From assembly GCA_963676845.2 (NCBI GenBank), contig CAXXKK010000006.1, positions 124,001 to 188,000 of the forward strand: a stretch of DNA of 64,000 nucleotides, written 5' to 3'. Position numbers and translations under genes: made by a program. This stretch comes from G963662675 sp963676845 (lineage in GTDB: Bacteria > Bacteroidota > Bacteroidia > Bacteroidales > Prolixibacteraceae). Under the pieces are notes generated by a model, which saw nothing but the letters and a program-made list of their open reading frames with translations, was not told the DNA's origin and searched no databases. Positions 48,025-57,304 of this stretch are shown piece by piece. Numbering within the stretch: the first letter of the stretch is position 1; each line of letters starts with the position of its first letter.

Positions 48025-48552
48025 ATGAAAAAAGCTTTATTGTTAGTAGTCCTTTTCGTGGGTGTTATTTCACTGGCTCAGGCACAACGAGGAGGTGCAG
48101 AAAGACCAGGTTCTGCAATGCCACAAAGACCGGGAGCTATGCCCGAAAGGCCAGGTGCATCTCAAGCAGGACAAGGTTTTGGCATGAGAGGTGGTAATCA
48201 AATTGATGATCTAAAAGAAACTTTGAGCCTAACTGATGAACAGGTGAGCCAGATTGAAAAAATCATTGAAGAATCCAGAAACAATATACAAGGTAGTTTC
48301 GGTGGCGGTCAAGGTGGTTTTAATCCAGGCGAAATGTCTGAGGAAGAAATGCAGGCGATGCGTTCACAAATGGAGTCTATGCGCGAACAAATGCAAGCAA
48401 GAACTGAAGAACAACAAAATAAAATAAAGGAAGTCTTAACAGAAGAACAAAAGGCTAAATACGAAACCTACCTGGAAGAAAGAACTCAGCAAATGAGACA
48501 GGGTGGGTTCCCTGGTGGTGGAGGTGGAGGCTTCCCCGGAGGAGGAAATTAA
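48025..48552 (+). CDS. Exported Spy/LTXXQ-like protein with Gly/Pro-rich repeats
   Basis: A 175-residue exported protein, signal MKKALLLVVLFVGVISLAQA. After it come short Pro/Gly repeats (AERPGSAMPQRPGAMPERPG), then a helical pair resembling the LTxxQ motif of Spy/CpxP chaperones: LKETLSLTDEQVSQIEKIIE and IKEVLTEEQKAKYETYLEER. A Met/Gln-rich helix joins them. The C-terminus is Gly-rich (GGFPGGGGGGFPGGGN). In such proteins the LTxxQ helices bind partly unfolded proteins or metal; that is by analogy. A strong terminator follows 26 nt after the stop codon. No clear operon partner. Confidence 0.75.
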   Translation: MKKALLLVVLFVGVISLAQAQRGGAERPGSAMPQRPGAMPERPGASQAGQGFGMRGGNQIDDLKETLSLTDEQVSQIEKIIEESRNNIQGSFGGGQGGFNPGEMSEEEMQAMRSQMESMREQMQARTEEQQNKIKEVLTEEQKAKYETYLEERTQQMRQGGFPGGGGGGFPGGGN

Positions 48553-48577
48553 CCTAAATAAATGTAAAACACTTTAG

Positions 48578-48608
48578 GCTGTCTTGATTTTTCAAGGCAG
48601 CTTTTTTT
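48578..48608 (+). terminator. Intrinsic terminator of the Spy-like gene
   Basis: GCTGTCTTGA / TCAAGGCAGC stem (one G-U pair), TTT loop, followed by seven T. Confidence 0.8.
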
Positions 48609-48766
48609 ATCCTTCATTAAAACGTCTTTGACCCTCTTTTTTTCATCGTTCATCGAAAGAATGAGACTTTGCTGTAACAGATACCCTTCTCGTCCGTCTA
48701 TTGGAGTAAACAGTTTATTTTTTAGAAACAAAACAAAAAATATTAACCCAATAAAAAAGCAAAGTT

Positions 48767-49237
48767 ATGAAACGCAATGGATTAAAATCATTATTTATCA
48801 TCTCAGTAATTACTCTTCTGGCATTTCCATTTAACACTATGGCAACTGGAGTTTTTAGTAATTACACGATCACATCTGTCGAAAAACAAGAATTAAATGA
48901 TGGTGTTGAATGCGGGTGGATTTTATCTTATGGTGAAGATTGTATACCTGTTCAGATTTGCAAGCACTCAAATAAAAAGAACAATGTGTATGTAGTTCGT
49001 ACAGACTATTTTGAAGTTGCCTACATCAGCGATAAAAAAGGATTTGGTACAGGTAATCTAAAAAGTGATTATCGTACTATTCCTGAAGAACTTACCAATC
49101 AGGTAGTGAATTACGAAGAAGTTCAAAATCAACGTGTAATTACACAAAGTGAAGTAGATGATGATACCGCTTTATCCCTTATTGCGAATTATTTACCGAA
49201 CCTGGTAAATTCTAAGTATCAGCACATACTTAATTAG
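48767..49237 (+). CDS. Exported hypothetical protein
   Basis: Unrecognised 156-residue protein with a clear signal peptide (LKSLFIISVITLLAFPFNTMA). The mature part has two close Cys pairs in CGWILSYGEDCIPVQIC (three Cys), which may form a disulfide, then mixed strands (VYVVRTDYFEVAYISDKKG) and a C-terminal helix (DDTALSLIANYLPNLVNSKY). No family comes to mind. It stands alone between two strong terminators (48578 and 49262), so it has its own promoter somewhere in the 158-nt gap, though no TAnnTTTG box is convincing. Confidence 0.65.
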   Translation: MKRNGLKSLFIISVITLLAFPFNTMATGVFSNYTITSVEKQELNDGVECGWILSYGEDCIPVQICKHSNKKNNVYVVRTDYFEVAYISDKKGFGTGNLKSDYRTIPEELTNQVVNYEEVQNQRVITQSEVDDDTALSLIANYLPNLVNSKYQHILN

Positions 49238-49261
49238 TAATTTTAATAATTAAACAGCACG

Positions 49262-49294
49262 AAGGCCGTTTCTCCCCTTGAAACGGCCTTTTTT
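49262..49294. terminator. Terminator between convergent genes
   Basis: AAGGCCGTTTC / GAAACGGCCTT stem with a TCCCCTT-type loop and TTTTTT on the plus strand. It touches the stop codon of the convergent 61-residue gene. Confidence 0.85.
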
Positions 49295-49475
49295 ATATGC
49301 ACCCACACACGAAGCCATCTGCGAGTCCTTCAATTAGTTCAGCTACAGTTTTCTTCTCATCCTCTGTACCTAAACAGTTATTGCATACAGGTAAATTAAC
49401 TTCAGTATTTACAGAACATGACCCTTTTTCAATAGGGATACCACAAACAAAACATTTTGAACTAAAATCTGTCAT
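49293..49475 (-). CDS. Small Cys-rich (zinc-ribbon-like) protein
   Basis: A 60-residue protein, MTDFSSKCFVCGIPIEKGSC at its start. The pairs CFVC and CNNC spaced by about 23 residues look like a treble-clef or ribbon metal site, and there are two further Cys at the C-terminus (CGCI). The VNLPVCNNCLGTEDEKK segment resembles small conserved proteins I recall from Marinilabiliales, without a known role. The open frame extends two codons upstream to a GTG; I prefer the ATG at 49475. It is convergent with the exported protein and divergent from secA. It is short, so the call rests mostly on the ordered Cys pairs and the tidy terminator. Confidence 0.6.
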   Translation of the reverse strand: MTDFSSKCFVCGIPIEKGSCSVNTEVNLPVCNNCLGTEDEKKTVAELIEGLADGFVCGCI

Positions 49476-49649
49476 CTTCACAAAATTTGCATCAAAATAA
49501 ATGAATCTATTCCTATTAGATGATAAGATTAACCGAGTTAATTCAATAGGTTAACTTATACATAAACTGCAATTTTGTCTGGTTAAATGAAAAGGCATTA
49601 TTATTGAAAAAAAAGAGGAAGCTTACAATCATACTTATATCAATATAAT

Positions 49650-49657
49650 TACTTTTG
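49650..49657 (+). promoter_or_regulatory. -7 box of the secA-lgt operon
   Basis: TACTTTTG fits TAnnTTTG, 36 nt upstream of the secA ATG. A -33 TTTG is not clear. Confidence 0.35.
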
Positions 49658-49693
49658 TAGGAATTGAATAGAAACTGAAGAAAACATTCTATA

Positions 49694-52600
49694 ATGGCAT
49701 TTATAAATAAAGTCCTTGGAAAATTTCTGGGAAACAAGTCCGACCGGGATCTAAAAGAAGTTACCCCTCTTTTAGATAAAATTAAAGAAGAATATAAACG
49801 TATAACAAAGCTTTCTAATGATGGCCTTCGTGAAGAGTCTGAAAAGTTAAAGCAACAAATACGTGAATATGTCAAAGGCGAAGAAGATCGTATTGCAGAA
49901 TTGAAGCTGCAAGCAGAGACTGCTGATATTCAGGAAGAAGAAAAAATATATCAGGAAATAGATAAACTTGAAGAAGACATAGACACAAAACTTGAAGAAG
50001 TTTTAAATGAAATTCTTCCAGCTGCATTTTCTCTGGTTAAGGAAACAGCAAAACGATTTGCTGAAAATGAAAAAGTAGTTGTAAACGCCAATGATTTTGA
50101 TAGAGAATTAGCTTCCTATAAAGATAATGTTGAAATTGAAGGAAACAGTGCTATCTGGTATAATACATGGAATGCTGGAGGGAATGAAGTTACCTGGGAC
50201 ATGATACACTATGATGTACAGTTGATTGGAGGTATCGTTCTTCACTCTGGTAAAATTGCAGAGATGGCTACCGGAGAAGGAAAAACATTAGTAGCGACAT
50301 TGCCAGTATTTCTGAATGCTTTAGCAGGGAAAGGTGTTCATGTTGTTACAGTGAATGATTACCTGGCCAAGCGTGACTCCGAATGGATGGGGCCAATCTA
50401 TGAGTTTCACGGATTGAGTATCGATTGTATCGATAAACATCAGCCAAATTCGGATGCCAGACGCAAAGCATACAATGCAGATATTACCTATGGAACGAAT
50501 AATGAGTTTGGGTTTGACTACCTGCGTGACAATATGGCAATAAATGCTAAAGATTTGGTTCAACGTAAACATCATTATACAATTGTCGATGAGGTTGACT
50601 CCGTTTTAGTTGACGATGCCCGAACTCCTTTGATTATTTCAGGTCCTGTACCTAAAGGTGATAACCAAAAATTTGAGGAATTAATGCCACGCGTTGAGAA
50701 ACTGGTTTCTGCACAACGAAATTATACAACTCAATGTCTTACAGATGCAAAAAAACTTCTGGGTAAAGATAATCCATCAAAAGAAGAAAGAGAAAAAGGC
50801 TCAATGGCTTTATTGCGGGCACATAAAGGTATGCCTAAAACAAAATCATTGATTAAGTTTTTGAGCGAAGAGGGGATTAAGGCTGCAATGACAAAGACAG
50901 AGAATTATTATATGCAGGAAAATAGCAAAAACATGCATATTGTAACGGATCCTCTGTTTTTTATTATTGATGAGAAAACAAATTCGGTAGAAATGACAGA
51001 TAAGGGAATCGACTTGATCTCATCAGATGTTGACGATCCCGAATTTTTCGTATTGCCGGATGTTGGAGCTAAGATTGCAGAAATAGAAAATGATTCTGAG
51101 TTTCAGGATAAAGAGAAACTGGAGAAAAAAGACATACTTCTTCAGAATTATGCTGTAAAATCTGAACGTGTTCATACTATCAATCAGTTGTTAAAAGCCT
51201 ATGCCATGTTTGAGAAAGATGTGGAATATGTGGTGATTGACAACAAAGTAAAAATTGTTGATGAACAAACAGGACGTATCATGGAAGGTCGTCGTTATTC
51301 CGATGGGTTGCACCAGGCAATTGAAGCTAAAGAGCGAGTAAAAGTTGAAGCTGCAACACAAACATTTGCGACGATCACCCTTCAGAATTACTTCAGAATG
51401 TACCACAAACTTTCTGGTATGACTGGTACTGCAGAGACAGAAGCTGGTGAATTCTGGGACATCTATGAATTGGATGTGGTGGTAATTCCTACCAATAAGC
51501 CAATTGTCCGAGACGACCGAAATGATAAAGTATATAAGACAAAACGTGAAAAATATAATGCCGTAATTCAGGAGATTGTTGAATTGCATAAAGCCGGACG
51601 TCCTGTTTTGGTTGGTACAACATCGGTAGAAATTTCCGAATTATTGAGTCGTATGTTGAAACTTCGAGGAATTAAGCACAATGTATTGAACGCAAAATTG
51701 CACGCCCGTGAGGCAGACATTGTTGCTGATGCCGGTAAGTCAGGAATGGTTACAATTGCAACCAACATGGCCGGTCGTGGTACCGATATTAAATTAACAA
51801 AAGAAGTTAAAGATGCCGGGGGTTTGGCAATCATTGGTACTGAGCGTCATGATTCGCGTCGTGTTGACCGTCAGTTACGTGGTCGTGCCGGACGTCAGGG
51901 AGACCCAGGTAGTTCTCAGTTCTTCGTTTCTTTGGAAGATGATTTGATGCGTCTGTTTAATTCAGATCGTATTACCGGAATCATGGACCGCTTAGGTTTG
52001 GAAGAAGGAGAGGTGATTCAACATTCCATGATTACTAAATCGATTGAACGGGCTCAGAAAAAAGTGGAAGAAAACAACTTTGGTATTCGTAAGCGTTTGC
52101 TTGAGTACGATGATGTGATGAACTCACAACGTGAGGTAATCTATAAAAAACGTCGTCATGCCTTGTTTGGAGAGCGATTGGATGTGGATATCCTGAATAT
52201 GATGTATGATTCACTCGAAGCGCTTGTGAATGAATACAATGGTGGTAGTTTTGACGATTTTACGCTTGAATTAATGCGTTTTATGTCCATAGAACCCGCT
52301 GTTTCAGAGGATGAATTTAAGAGCTTGAAACCTGATGAAATTATAGATAAGACTTATCAAAAAATGGTTGAGTCATACACTCGTAAGGTTGAGTTAATTG
52401 CACAGCAAGCTTTTCCTGTAATTAAAAATGTATACGAGCACAAATCTCATCAATATAAAAACATAGTTGTTCCAATTACTGATGGTAAGAAGGTTTATCA
52501 AATCATCACTAATCTTGAAGATGCCTATAATAACAATGGTAAAGAGTTAGTGAAATCCTATCAGAAACAAACTATTTTAGCCAATATTGATGACTCATGG

Positions 52601-53005
52601 AAAGAACAACTCCGTGAGATGGATGATTTGAAACAATCTGTGCAGAATGCTACATACGAACAAAAAGATCCATTATTGATTTATAAGTTTGAGTCCTTCA
52701 ACTTGTTTAAAGTAATGATTCAGAAGGTAAATAAAGAAATTGTTTCAACCTTAATGAAAGGTCAGATTCCAATTTCCGATCCGAACCAGGTTCGTGAAGC
52801 ACAAGCTGCAAAGCGTACTGACATGAGTAAGTACTCTACTCAAAAATCAGAAGCACCGGGAGCAACAGGAGAAGGCTCTTCGCAGAAAGAAGAACCAAAG
52901 AAAGCTCAGCCTGTTCGGGTTGAGAAAAAAGTAGGTCGTAATGAACCTTGTCCTTGTGGAAGCGGTAAAAAATATAAAAACTGTCACGGTAAGCAAGCCG
53001 AATAA
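49694..53005 (+). CDS. secA: Preprotein translocase ATPase SecA
   Basis: ATPase motor of the Sec export pathway. 1,103 residues, longer than the roughly 900 of E. coli, as usual in Bacteroidota where inserts enlarge the nucleotide-binding and scaffold regions. Walker A in MATGEGKTLVATLP (about residue 193), DEAD-type VDEVDSVLVDDARTP (about 298), the preprotein-binding and scaffold parts, motif VI in DRQLRGRAGRQGDPG, and the C-terminal zinc finger NEPCPCGSGKKYKNCHG that contacts SecB and lipids. An Ala/Lys/Glu-rich linker precedes the zinc finger. lgt follows after 12 nt, a logical pair since Sec-exported prelipoproteins are the substrates of Lgt. Confidence 0.97.
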   Translation: MAFINKVLGKFLGNKSDRDLKEVTPLLDKIKEEYKRITKLSNDGLREESEKLKQQIREYVKGEEDRIAELKLQAETADIQEEEKIYQEIDKLEEDIDTKLEEVLNEILPAAFSLVKETAKRFAENEKVVVNANDFDRELASYKDNVEIEGNSAIWYNTWNAGGNEVTWDMIHYDVQLIGGIVLHSGKIAEMATGEGKTLVATLPVFLNALAGKGVHVVTVNDYLAKRDSEWMGPIYEFHGLSIDCIDKHQPNSDARRKAYNADITYGTNNEFGFDYLRDNMAINAKDLVQRKHHYTIVDEVDSVLVDDARTPLIISGPVPKGDNQKFEELMPRVEKLVSAQRNYTTQCLTDAKKLLGKDNPSKEEREKGSMALLRAHKGMPKTKSLIKFLSEEGIKAAMTKTENYYMQENSKNMHIVTDPLFFIIDEKTNSVEMTDKGIDLISSDVDDPEFFVLPDVGAKIAEIENDSEFQDKEKLEKKDILLQNYAVKSERVHTINQLLKAYAMFEKDVEYVVIDNKVKIVDEQTGRIMEGRRYSDGLHQAIEAKERVKVEAATQTFATITLQNYFRMYHKLSGMTGTAETEAGEFWDIYELDVVVIPTNKPIVRDDRNDKVYKTKREKYNAVIQEIVELHKAGRPVLVGTTSVEISELLSRMLKLRGIKHNVLNAKLHAREADIVADAGKSGMVTIATNMAGRGTDIKLTKEVKDAGGLAIIGTERHDSRRVDRQLRGRAGRQGDPGSSQFFVSLEDDLMRLFNSDRITGIMDRLGLEEGEVIQHSMITKSIERAQKKVEENNFGIRKRLLEYDDVMNSQREVIYKKRRHALFGERLDVDILNMMYDSLEALVNEYNGGSFDDFTLELMRFMSIEPAVSEDEFKSLKPDEIIDKTYQKMVESYTRKVELIAQQAFPVIKNVYEHKSHQYKNIVVPITDGKKVYQIITNLEDAYNNNGKELVKSYQKQTILANIDDSWKEQLREMDDLKQSVQNATYEQKDPLLIYKFESFNLFKVMIQKVNKEIVSTLMKGQIPISDPNQVREAQAAKRTDMSKYSTQKSEAPGATGEGSSQKEEPKKAQPVRVEKKVGRNEPCPCGSGKKYKNCHGKQAE

Positions 53006-53017
53006 AAATAATAATCC

Positions 53018-53824
53018 ATGCCCATTTTTTCTTTTATTCACTGGAATGTAAGTCCGGAAATATTTAGCCTTGGCCCATTAGCCGTTCGTTGGTATGGGTT
53101 AATGTTTGCAATAGGCTTTTTAGCCGGGTATTACCAGGGTGAAAAAATGTTCAAATTTGAGGGAATTGACCTGAAATGGTTAGAAAGTCTGTTCATGTAC
53201 CTGTTGGTTGCAACAATTATAGGTGCACGTTTAGGACATGTACTTTTCTACGACTGGTCTTTCTATTCTCAGCATCCTGCTGAGATAATCAAGATTTGGC
53301 ATGGAGGATTAGCCAGCCATGGTGGAGCATTAGGTATCCTTGTTGCTTTACTGTACTGGAGTAAAACAGTTTCAAAACGGTCTATTCTTTGGGTGTTAGA
53401 CAGAGTTGTAGTTCCAGTGGCATTGGTTGCTGCTCTAATTCGTTTTGGAAACCTTATGAACTCTGAGATTTACGGAGTAGAAACCAGTCTTCCCTGGGGA
53501 TTTATCTTTGAACGTAACGGAGAAACCGTTCCCAAACATCCTACCCAGATTTATGAGTCTCTGGCATATTTGATCACTTTTGGAACGATGCTGTATTTTT
53601 ATTGGAAAACCAGCATGCGCAAACGTGAAGGTTTTCTTGTTGGACTCTTTTTTATTATGGTATTTTTATCCCGATTCCTAATTGAATTTATAAAAGAAGA
53701 CCAGGAAGCTTTTGAAGCAACAATGGCTCTGAATATGGGACAACTGCTAAGTATCCCGTTTATATTAGGTGGAATATATTTGGTTGTCAGAGCACTTAAA
53801 CTTCCTGAGAAGAACTACAAGTAG
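53018..53824 (+). CDS. lgt: Prolipoprotein diacylglyceryl transferase
   Basis: Inner-membrane enzyme that attaches diacylglycerol from phosphatidylglycerol to the lipobox Cys of prelipoproteins. 268 residues with seven predicted TM segments. Signature seen: IWHGGLASHGGALGILVAL, LIRFGNLMNSEIYG (catalytic Arg-Asn region), HPTQIYESLAYL, and the second Arg of FLSRFLIEFIKEDQ. The start ATG lies 12 nt after secA, so it is co-transcribed. At least ten lipoproteins in this window (nine propellers and the DUF6340-like protein) would be its substrates. Convergent with the next gene over a small hairpin. Confidence 0.95.
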   Translation: MPIFSFIHWNVSPEIFSLGPLAVRWYGLMFAIGFLAGYYQGEKMFKFEGIDLKWLESLFMYLLVATIIGARLGHVLFYDWSFYSQHPAEIIKIWHGGLASHGGALGILVALLYWSKTVSKRSILWVLDRVVVPVALVAALIRFGNLMNSEIYGVETSLPWGFIFERNGETVPKHPTQIYESLAYLITFGTMLYFYWKTSMRKREGFLVGLFFIMVFLSRFLIEFIKEDQEAFEATMALNMGQLLSIPFILGGIYLVVRALKLPEKNYK

Positions 53825-53849
53825 ATATTGTTTTTAGGTTTCTGTTAAC

Positions 53850-53868
53850 TCTGGAATTATTATCCAGA
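53850..53868. terminator. Small hairpin between convergent lgt and DUF6340-like genes
   Basis: TCTGGA-ATTATTA-TCCAGA. Only six base pairs and no clear T-run; assigned mainly by position. Confidence 0.35.
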
Positions 53869-53898
53869 AGAAATAAAGCCAGCAAAATTTTAAGAAGT

Positions 53899-54942
53899 TT
53901 AAAGTTCTTCGAATTGCTCAAGGATTTCTTTTCTTTCCTTCAATTTATAAAGATAATTAACCGTTAAGTTTCTGTACTGGGTGAAATATGATTTATCTGC
54001 CCATTCAATGGCTAAGTCAAGTTGGTCAAGCATTTCAGAAGCAAGTGCAAGATTAAATTCAGCCTTACTTTTTATTGATTTCTTTTCAGATTCAGAGTAA
54101 GGAAGCCAGTAATTATAAAGTTCCTGCCAGTTATTATCTTCAATTAAATTAGAAACCTGTTGATAATTACTCTTTTCAAGGATAAAATAAGCCCGACTAT
54201 CTCTTATCCATTGAGGTGAGAGCATTTCATCTATTTCCAGAGCAATTTGTATGCCTGTCTGAATTAAAGCTTCTTTTATAGGAGGCATTTGAGAAAAGAC
54301 ATTTTCACTTGTTGGTCCTTCCTTATACCAATAAATAGTATCATCAACAACAAATTGTCTGGAAACCTCCATTTTTACTGGATCATAGATTCTTACAATT
54401 GCATTATATTTTGAATCAATAGATGCATAAGCATAAGAGTCAGAGAATAAAGATGGAGACATTGTAAAATCTGTTGTTAGCTTGTTGTAAAAACGCTCAA
54501 TAACCAATAAAGCATCTGTATTGTAATCATCGCAAATACTTTTTACTTCATCCCAGTCCAATAAGTTTGGTATTTCATTAAAAGGTTTTTCTCTATCGAG
54601 ATTTCTTTCTACCGGAACAACAACATCATATCTTCCTGATTCATACAAAAGATCTGCTAAGATTTTCAATGTTGAATCAGCTGCAAGACTATCCAGAATA
54701 ACAGCTTCAACATCATACTGCCTTGAATAAAAGTAGCTTTGAAGACTATCTGAATCATATTTACGAAACTCGTTTGTGATACTACGATTCATTAATGTCA
54801 GGCTTTTAATATCTTCAGAAAGCTGATTAGTCGAAGGGCGTGCTGTCTCAATCATTATTGTCCTGTATGGTGTTGCACACGATGACAGTATAACAATTGA
54901 AATTAGCAGTATATAGACCTTATTTAAAGGATTCGAATTCAT
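53899..54942 (-). CDS. DUF6340-like lipoprotein
   Basis: A 347-residue predicted lipoprotein, signal VYILLISIVILSSC. The body matches my memory of the Bacteroidota DUF6340 family: an early LTLMNRSI segment, an alpha/beta domain with ILADLLYESGRYDVVVPVER and YNTDALLVIERFYNKL, then AIVRIYDPVKMEVSRQFV, and a helical TPR-like C-terminus (about 265-347, NLALASEMLDQLDLAIEWAD). The function is unknown. It is followed, on its upstream side and in the same direction, by a VWA-type membrane protein gene 91 nt away, so the two may form an operon with this gene second. Confidence 0.75.
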   Translation of the reverse strand: MNSNPLNKVYILLISIVILSSCATPYRTIMIETARPSTNQLSEDIKSLTLMNRSITNEFRKYDSDSLQSYFYSRQYDVEAVILDSLAADSTLKILADLLYESGRYDVVVPVERNLDREKPFNEIPNLLDWDEVKSICDDYNTDALLVIERFYNKLTTDFTMSPSLFSDSYAYASIDSKYNAIVRIYDPVKMEVSRQFVVDDTIYWYKEGPTSENVFSQMPPIKEALIQTGIQIALEIDEMLSPQWIRDSRAYFILEKSNYQQVSNLIEDNNWQELYNYWLPYSESEKKSIKSKAEFNLALASEMLDQLDLAIEWADKSYFTQYRNLTVNYLYKLKERKEILEQFEEL

Positions 54943-55033
54943 CTGTTTATAATTGATTGTTTTTAAACTCCCATGATTAAAATGATCCGTTTCTGTATAA
55001 ATAATTTTCTCATGGTCGTTTCATTCAATTTAT

Positions 55034-57124
55034 TTAATATGACCCCCAGAATTTTCTCAAAAACCATTCCAAACTAAGAATAATAAGAATAACAAAAAAT
55101 AACCATTTTAAGTCGATAAAATCCTGGTAAACTTGTTGTCTTATTTTTTTTTCTTCCAACGAATTGTTCTGATCAATAGTATTTTTTAATTGTGAAAACT
55201 CATTATAGGTAAAAAAATTACCTCCGGTATTTTCAGCAATCTGATACAATACCTGAAAGTTAGCAGTCGTTTCACTTTGTTCTATTTGTACTGGACTAAC
55301 ATGGAAGCTTCCTATTTCGCTATAGCTTTGTTCTCCAAGTTTTGTCTTAGCAGTAAATGAATATGTTGCTGAAGGTAAATTCCCGACATTTAAAGCATAC
55401 TGATCATCTTCTTTATCAAAAACATAGTCGTATTGAGTTCCATCTTCAGAAACTATTTCAATTGAAACATCAGGTTCATTTACAGGCTCATAACTCTCAT
55501 TAAATAGTTCTGCCTGCATCGTAATTGGAGAATCCTCCGGATAATCTGTTTGAAAATAAATATTGAAATTATCCTCGTTAGGCTTTTGAATCAGGTAATT
55601 AATCATCTTCTTGATTATGCCATCAAAAACTTCATGACTTCCTATCTGTAGATAATTATACAATCTCCACCTCCACATGCCATCGCCTACAATATATGCT
55701 CGTTTTACACCATTAATTCTTCCCATACTAATTAACGGATAATCAGTATTTATTGTTTGGACCTTTTGGAAAAGAACGGTCTCCAATCCTCCTTCAATAT
55801 TAATATTTCCAAAAGGAACAACTAAAGGTGGCCAGTTCATAATTTGCTCGGAGAAATCTTCATCCACCGAAAAAATACCAAATGAAGGATTTAAAACAGG
55901 AGAAGCATTTTCAGTATTATTGGTTGGTTGAATATCAATCCCCGTTTGAAGATTATTAAGTCGGGGAATAGATGTTTCCGAACCAACAAAAATGAGATAT
56001 GGGATTCGGCTTGCTTTCAATGCCTCCAGAGCTTGAATGCTTTCACGAGTTGCATCGGGTAGCTGGTGTAGGATAACAAGATTGTAATCGGTAAAATTGG
56101 GGTCAGAATTCCCCAGATTTTGAATGTCCCATTCATAGCTATTATTCTCCTCAATTGCTTGAATAATAGCACTTATATCAGGATGAGAACCATGAGTCAG
56201 AAACAAAATTTTTTGTTTTTCAGAGACTACATTGATAGAAAATTCATACTGATTGTTTATTGTATTTTCTTCTCCATCAATTGGTTCAATCTTCAACGTA
56301 TAATTATTAATGCCTTCCTCTTCTGCTTGTAAGTTAATAGTTTCTTGTTTGAAATAATCATCACCATAGATTTGAAGTGAGGTTTCGTAAACAATTTCAT
56401 TTTCTTTTTCAATCGTCAGACGGGTATTCTGTCCATCCGCTTTTGTAAATGATAAATCGACCTGAACCGGGAAAAAATTATTTAAATAGGATGTTGAATT
56501 TGTTGTAACATCTATAATTGCAATGTCTTTATGTGTGATGGTATCTCCAATACCTACAGTGTATACAGGATAGGGGATATTTCTGCTTTCATAAACCGGG
56601 TCACCACCGGAATTATATATTCCATCGCCAAGAATTACAATTCCACCTATATCGTTTAATAAATAGTTGTTTTTAACAGATTGAATTAAGTTACTGTAAT
56701 CTGAGCGTACATCATCGTAAGTAACAGTATCTGAATTTGAAGCTTCTTCTCCAAATGTCCAGAATTCCAACTTATAATTATCTAATCCGGTTTCTATCTG
56801 GTTGATAAACTGTTCGGCTTCCGATTTAAATGATTCAATAGATTGAGAATTGTCAACAGCAACAATTAACACAGATTGCTGTCTTATTTGCTTATAACGA
56901 CGTATAGCAGGTCCAAGTATTAAAAATAGAAGCACGAAAATTGATATAAAGCGCAATATCGACAGGAGGTTAAGTTGCAGAAGTGTAAACAACGCTTTTT
57001 GTTCCTTGTTTCTGTATCCCAGAAATGAAATTAATGCTGCAAAAACGGCAGAAATTAATATCAGGAGAAATGTATATGATTGATCAAAGTAGAGTTCCAA
57101 TATGTTTTTATTTAGAAAACTCAA
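55034..57124 (-). CDS. VWA-like membrane protein
   Basis: A 696-residue membrane protein. Two N-terminal TM segments (FLLILISAVFAALISFLGY; LLSILRFISIFVLLFLILG), a von Willebrand-like domain with MIDAS-type DNSQS at about residue 91 (VLIVAVDNSQSIESF), immunoglobulin-like strands at about 205-310, a Rossmann-like part (ILFLTHGSHPDISAIIQA; YNLVILHQLPD) and a C-terminal TM (WLFFVILIILSLEWFLRKFW). The plan is like the BatA-type protein at 24-26 kb but the N-terminus is different. Homologues occur widely in Bacteroidota without an assigned role. Start ATG at 57124 is close to TM1. A lipoprotein gene follows downstream. Confidence 0.75.
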   Translation of the reverse strand: MSFLNKNILELYFDQSYTFLLILISAVFAALISFLGYRNKEQKALFTLLQLNLLSILRFISIFVLLFLILGPAIRRYKQIRQQSVLIVAVDNSQSIESFKSEAEQFINQIETGLDNYKLEFWTFGEEASNSDTVTYDDVRSDYSNLIQSVKNNYLLNDIGGIVILGDGIYNSGGDPVYESRNIPYPVYTVGIGDTITHKDIAIIDVTTNSTSYLNNFFPVQVDLSFTKADGQNTRLTIEKENEIVYETSLQIYGDDYFKQETINLQAEEEGINNYTLKIEPIDGEENTINNQYEFSINVVSEKQKILFLTHGSHPDISAIIQAIEENNSYEWDIQNLGNSDPNFTDYNLVILHQLPDATRESIQALEALKASRIPYLIFVGSETSIPRLNNLQTGIDIQPTNNTENASPVLNPSFGIFSVDEDFSEQIMNWPPLVVPFGNINIEGGLETVLFQKVQTINTDYPLISMGRINGVKRAYIVGDGMWRWRLYNYLQIGSHEVFDGIIKKMINYLIQKPNEDNFNIYFQTDYPEDSPITMQAELFNESYEPVNEPDVSIEIVSEDGTQYDYVFDKEDDQYALNVGNLPSATYSFTAKTKLGEQSYSEIGSFHVSPVQIEQSETTANFQVLYQIAENTGGNFFTYNEFSQLKNTIDQNNSLEEKKIRQQVYQDFIDLKWLFFVILIILSLEWFLRKFWGSY

Positions 57125-57304
57125 ATTTAATATTCTTACAGTTATGAAACGAACAGAATAAATTCAATTCTATATTTTTTAAAAAGTCGTTCCTTCTTAT
57201 TATAAGAATGAATGAATAAACGGTTGTTTTTGATTAAAAAATTCTCATAATGGATATTTTGATCTTATTTTTATGGTCTTATTTAAGGCTGAAAGAATTT
57301 TACA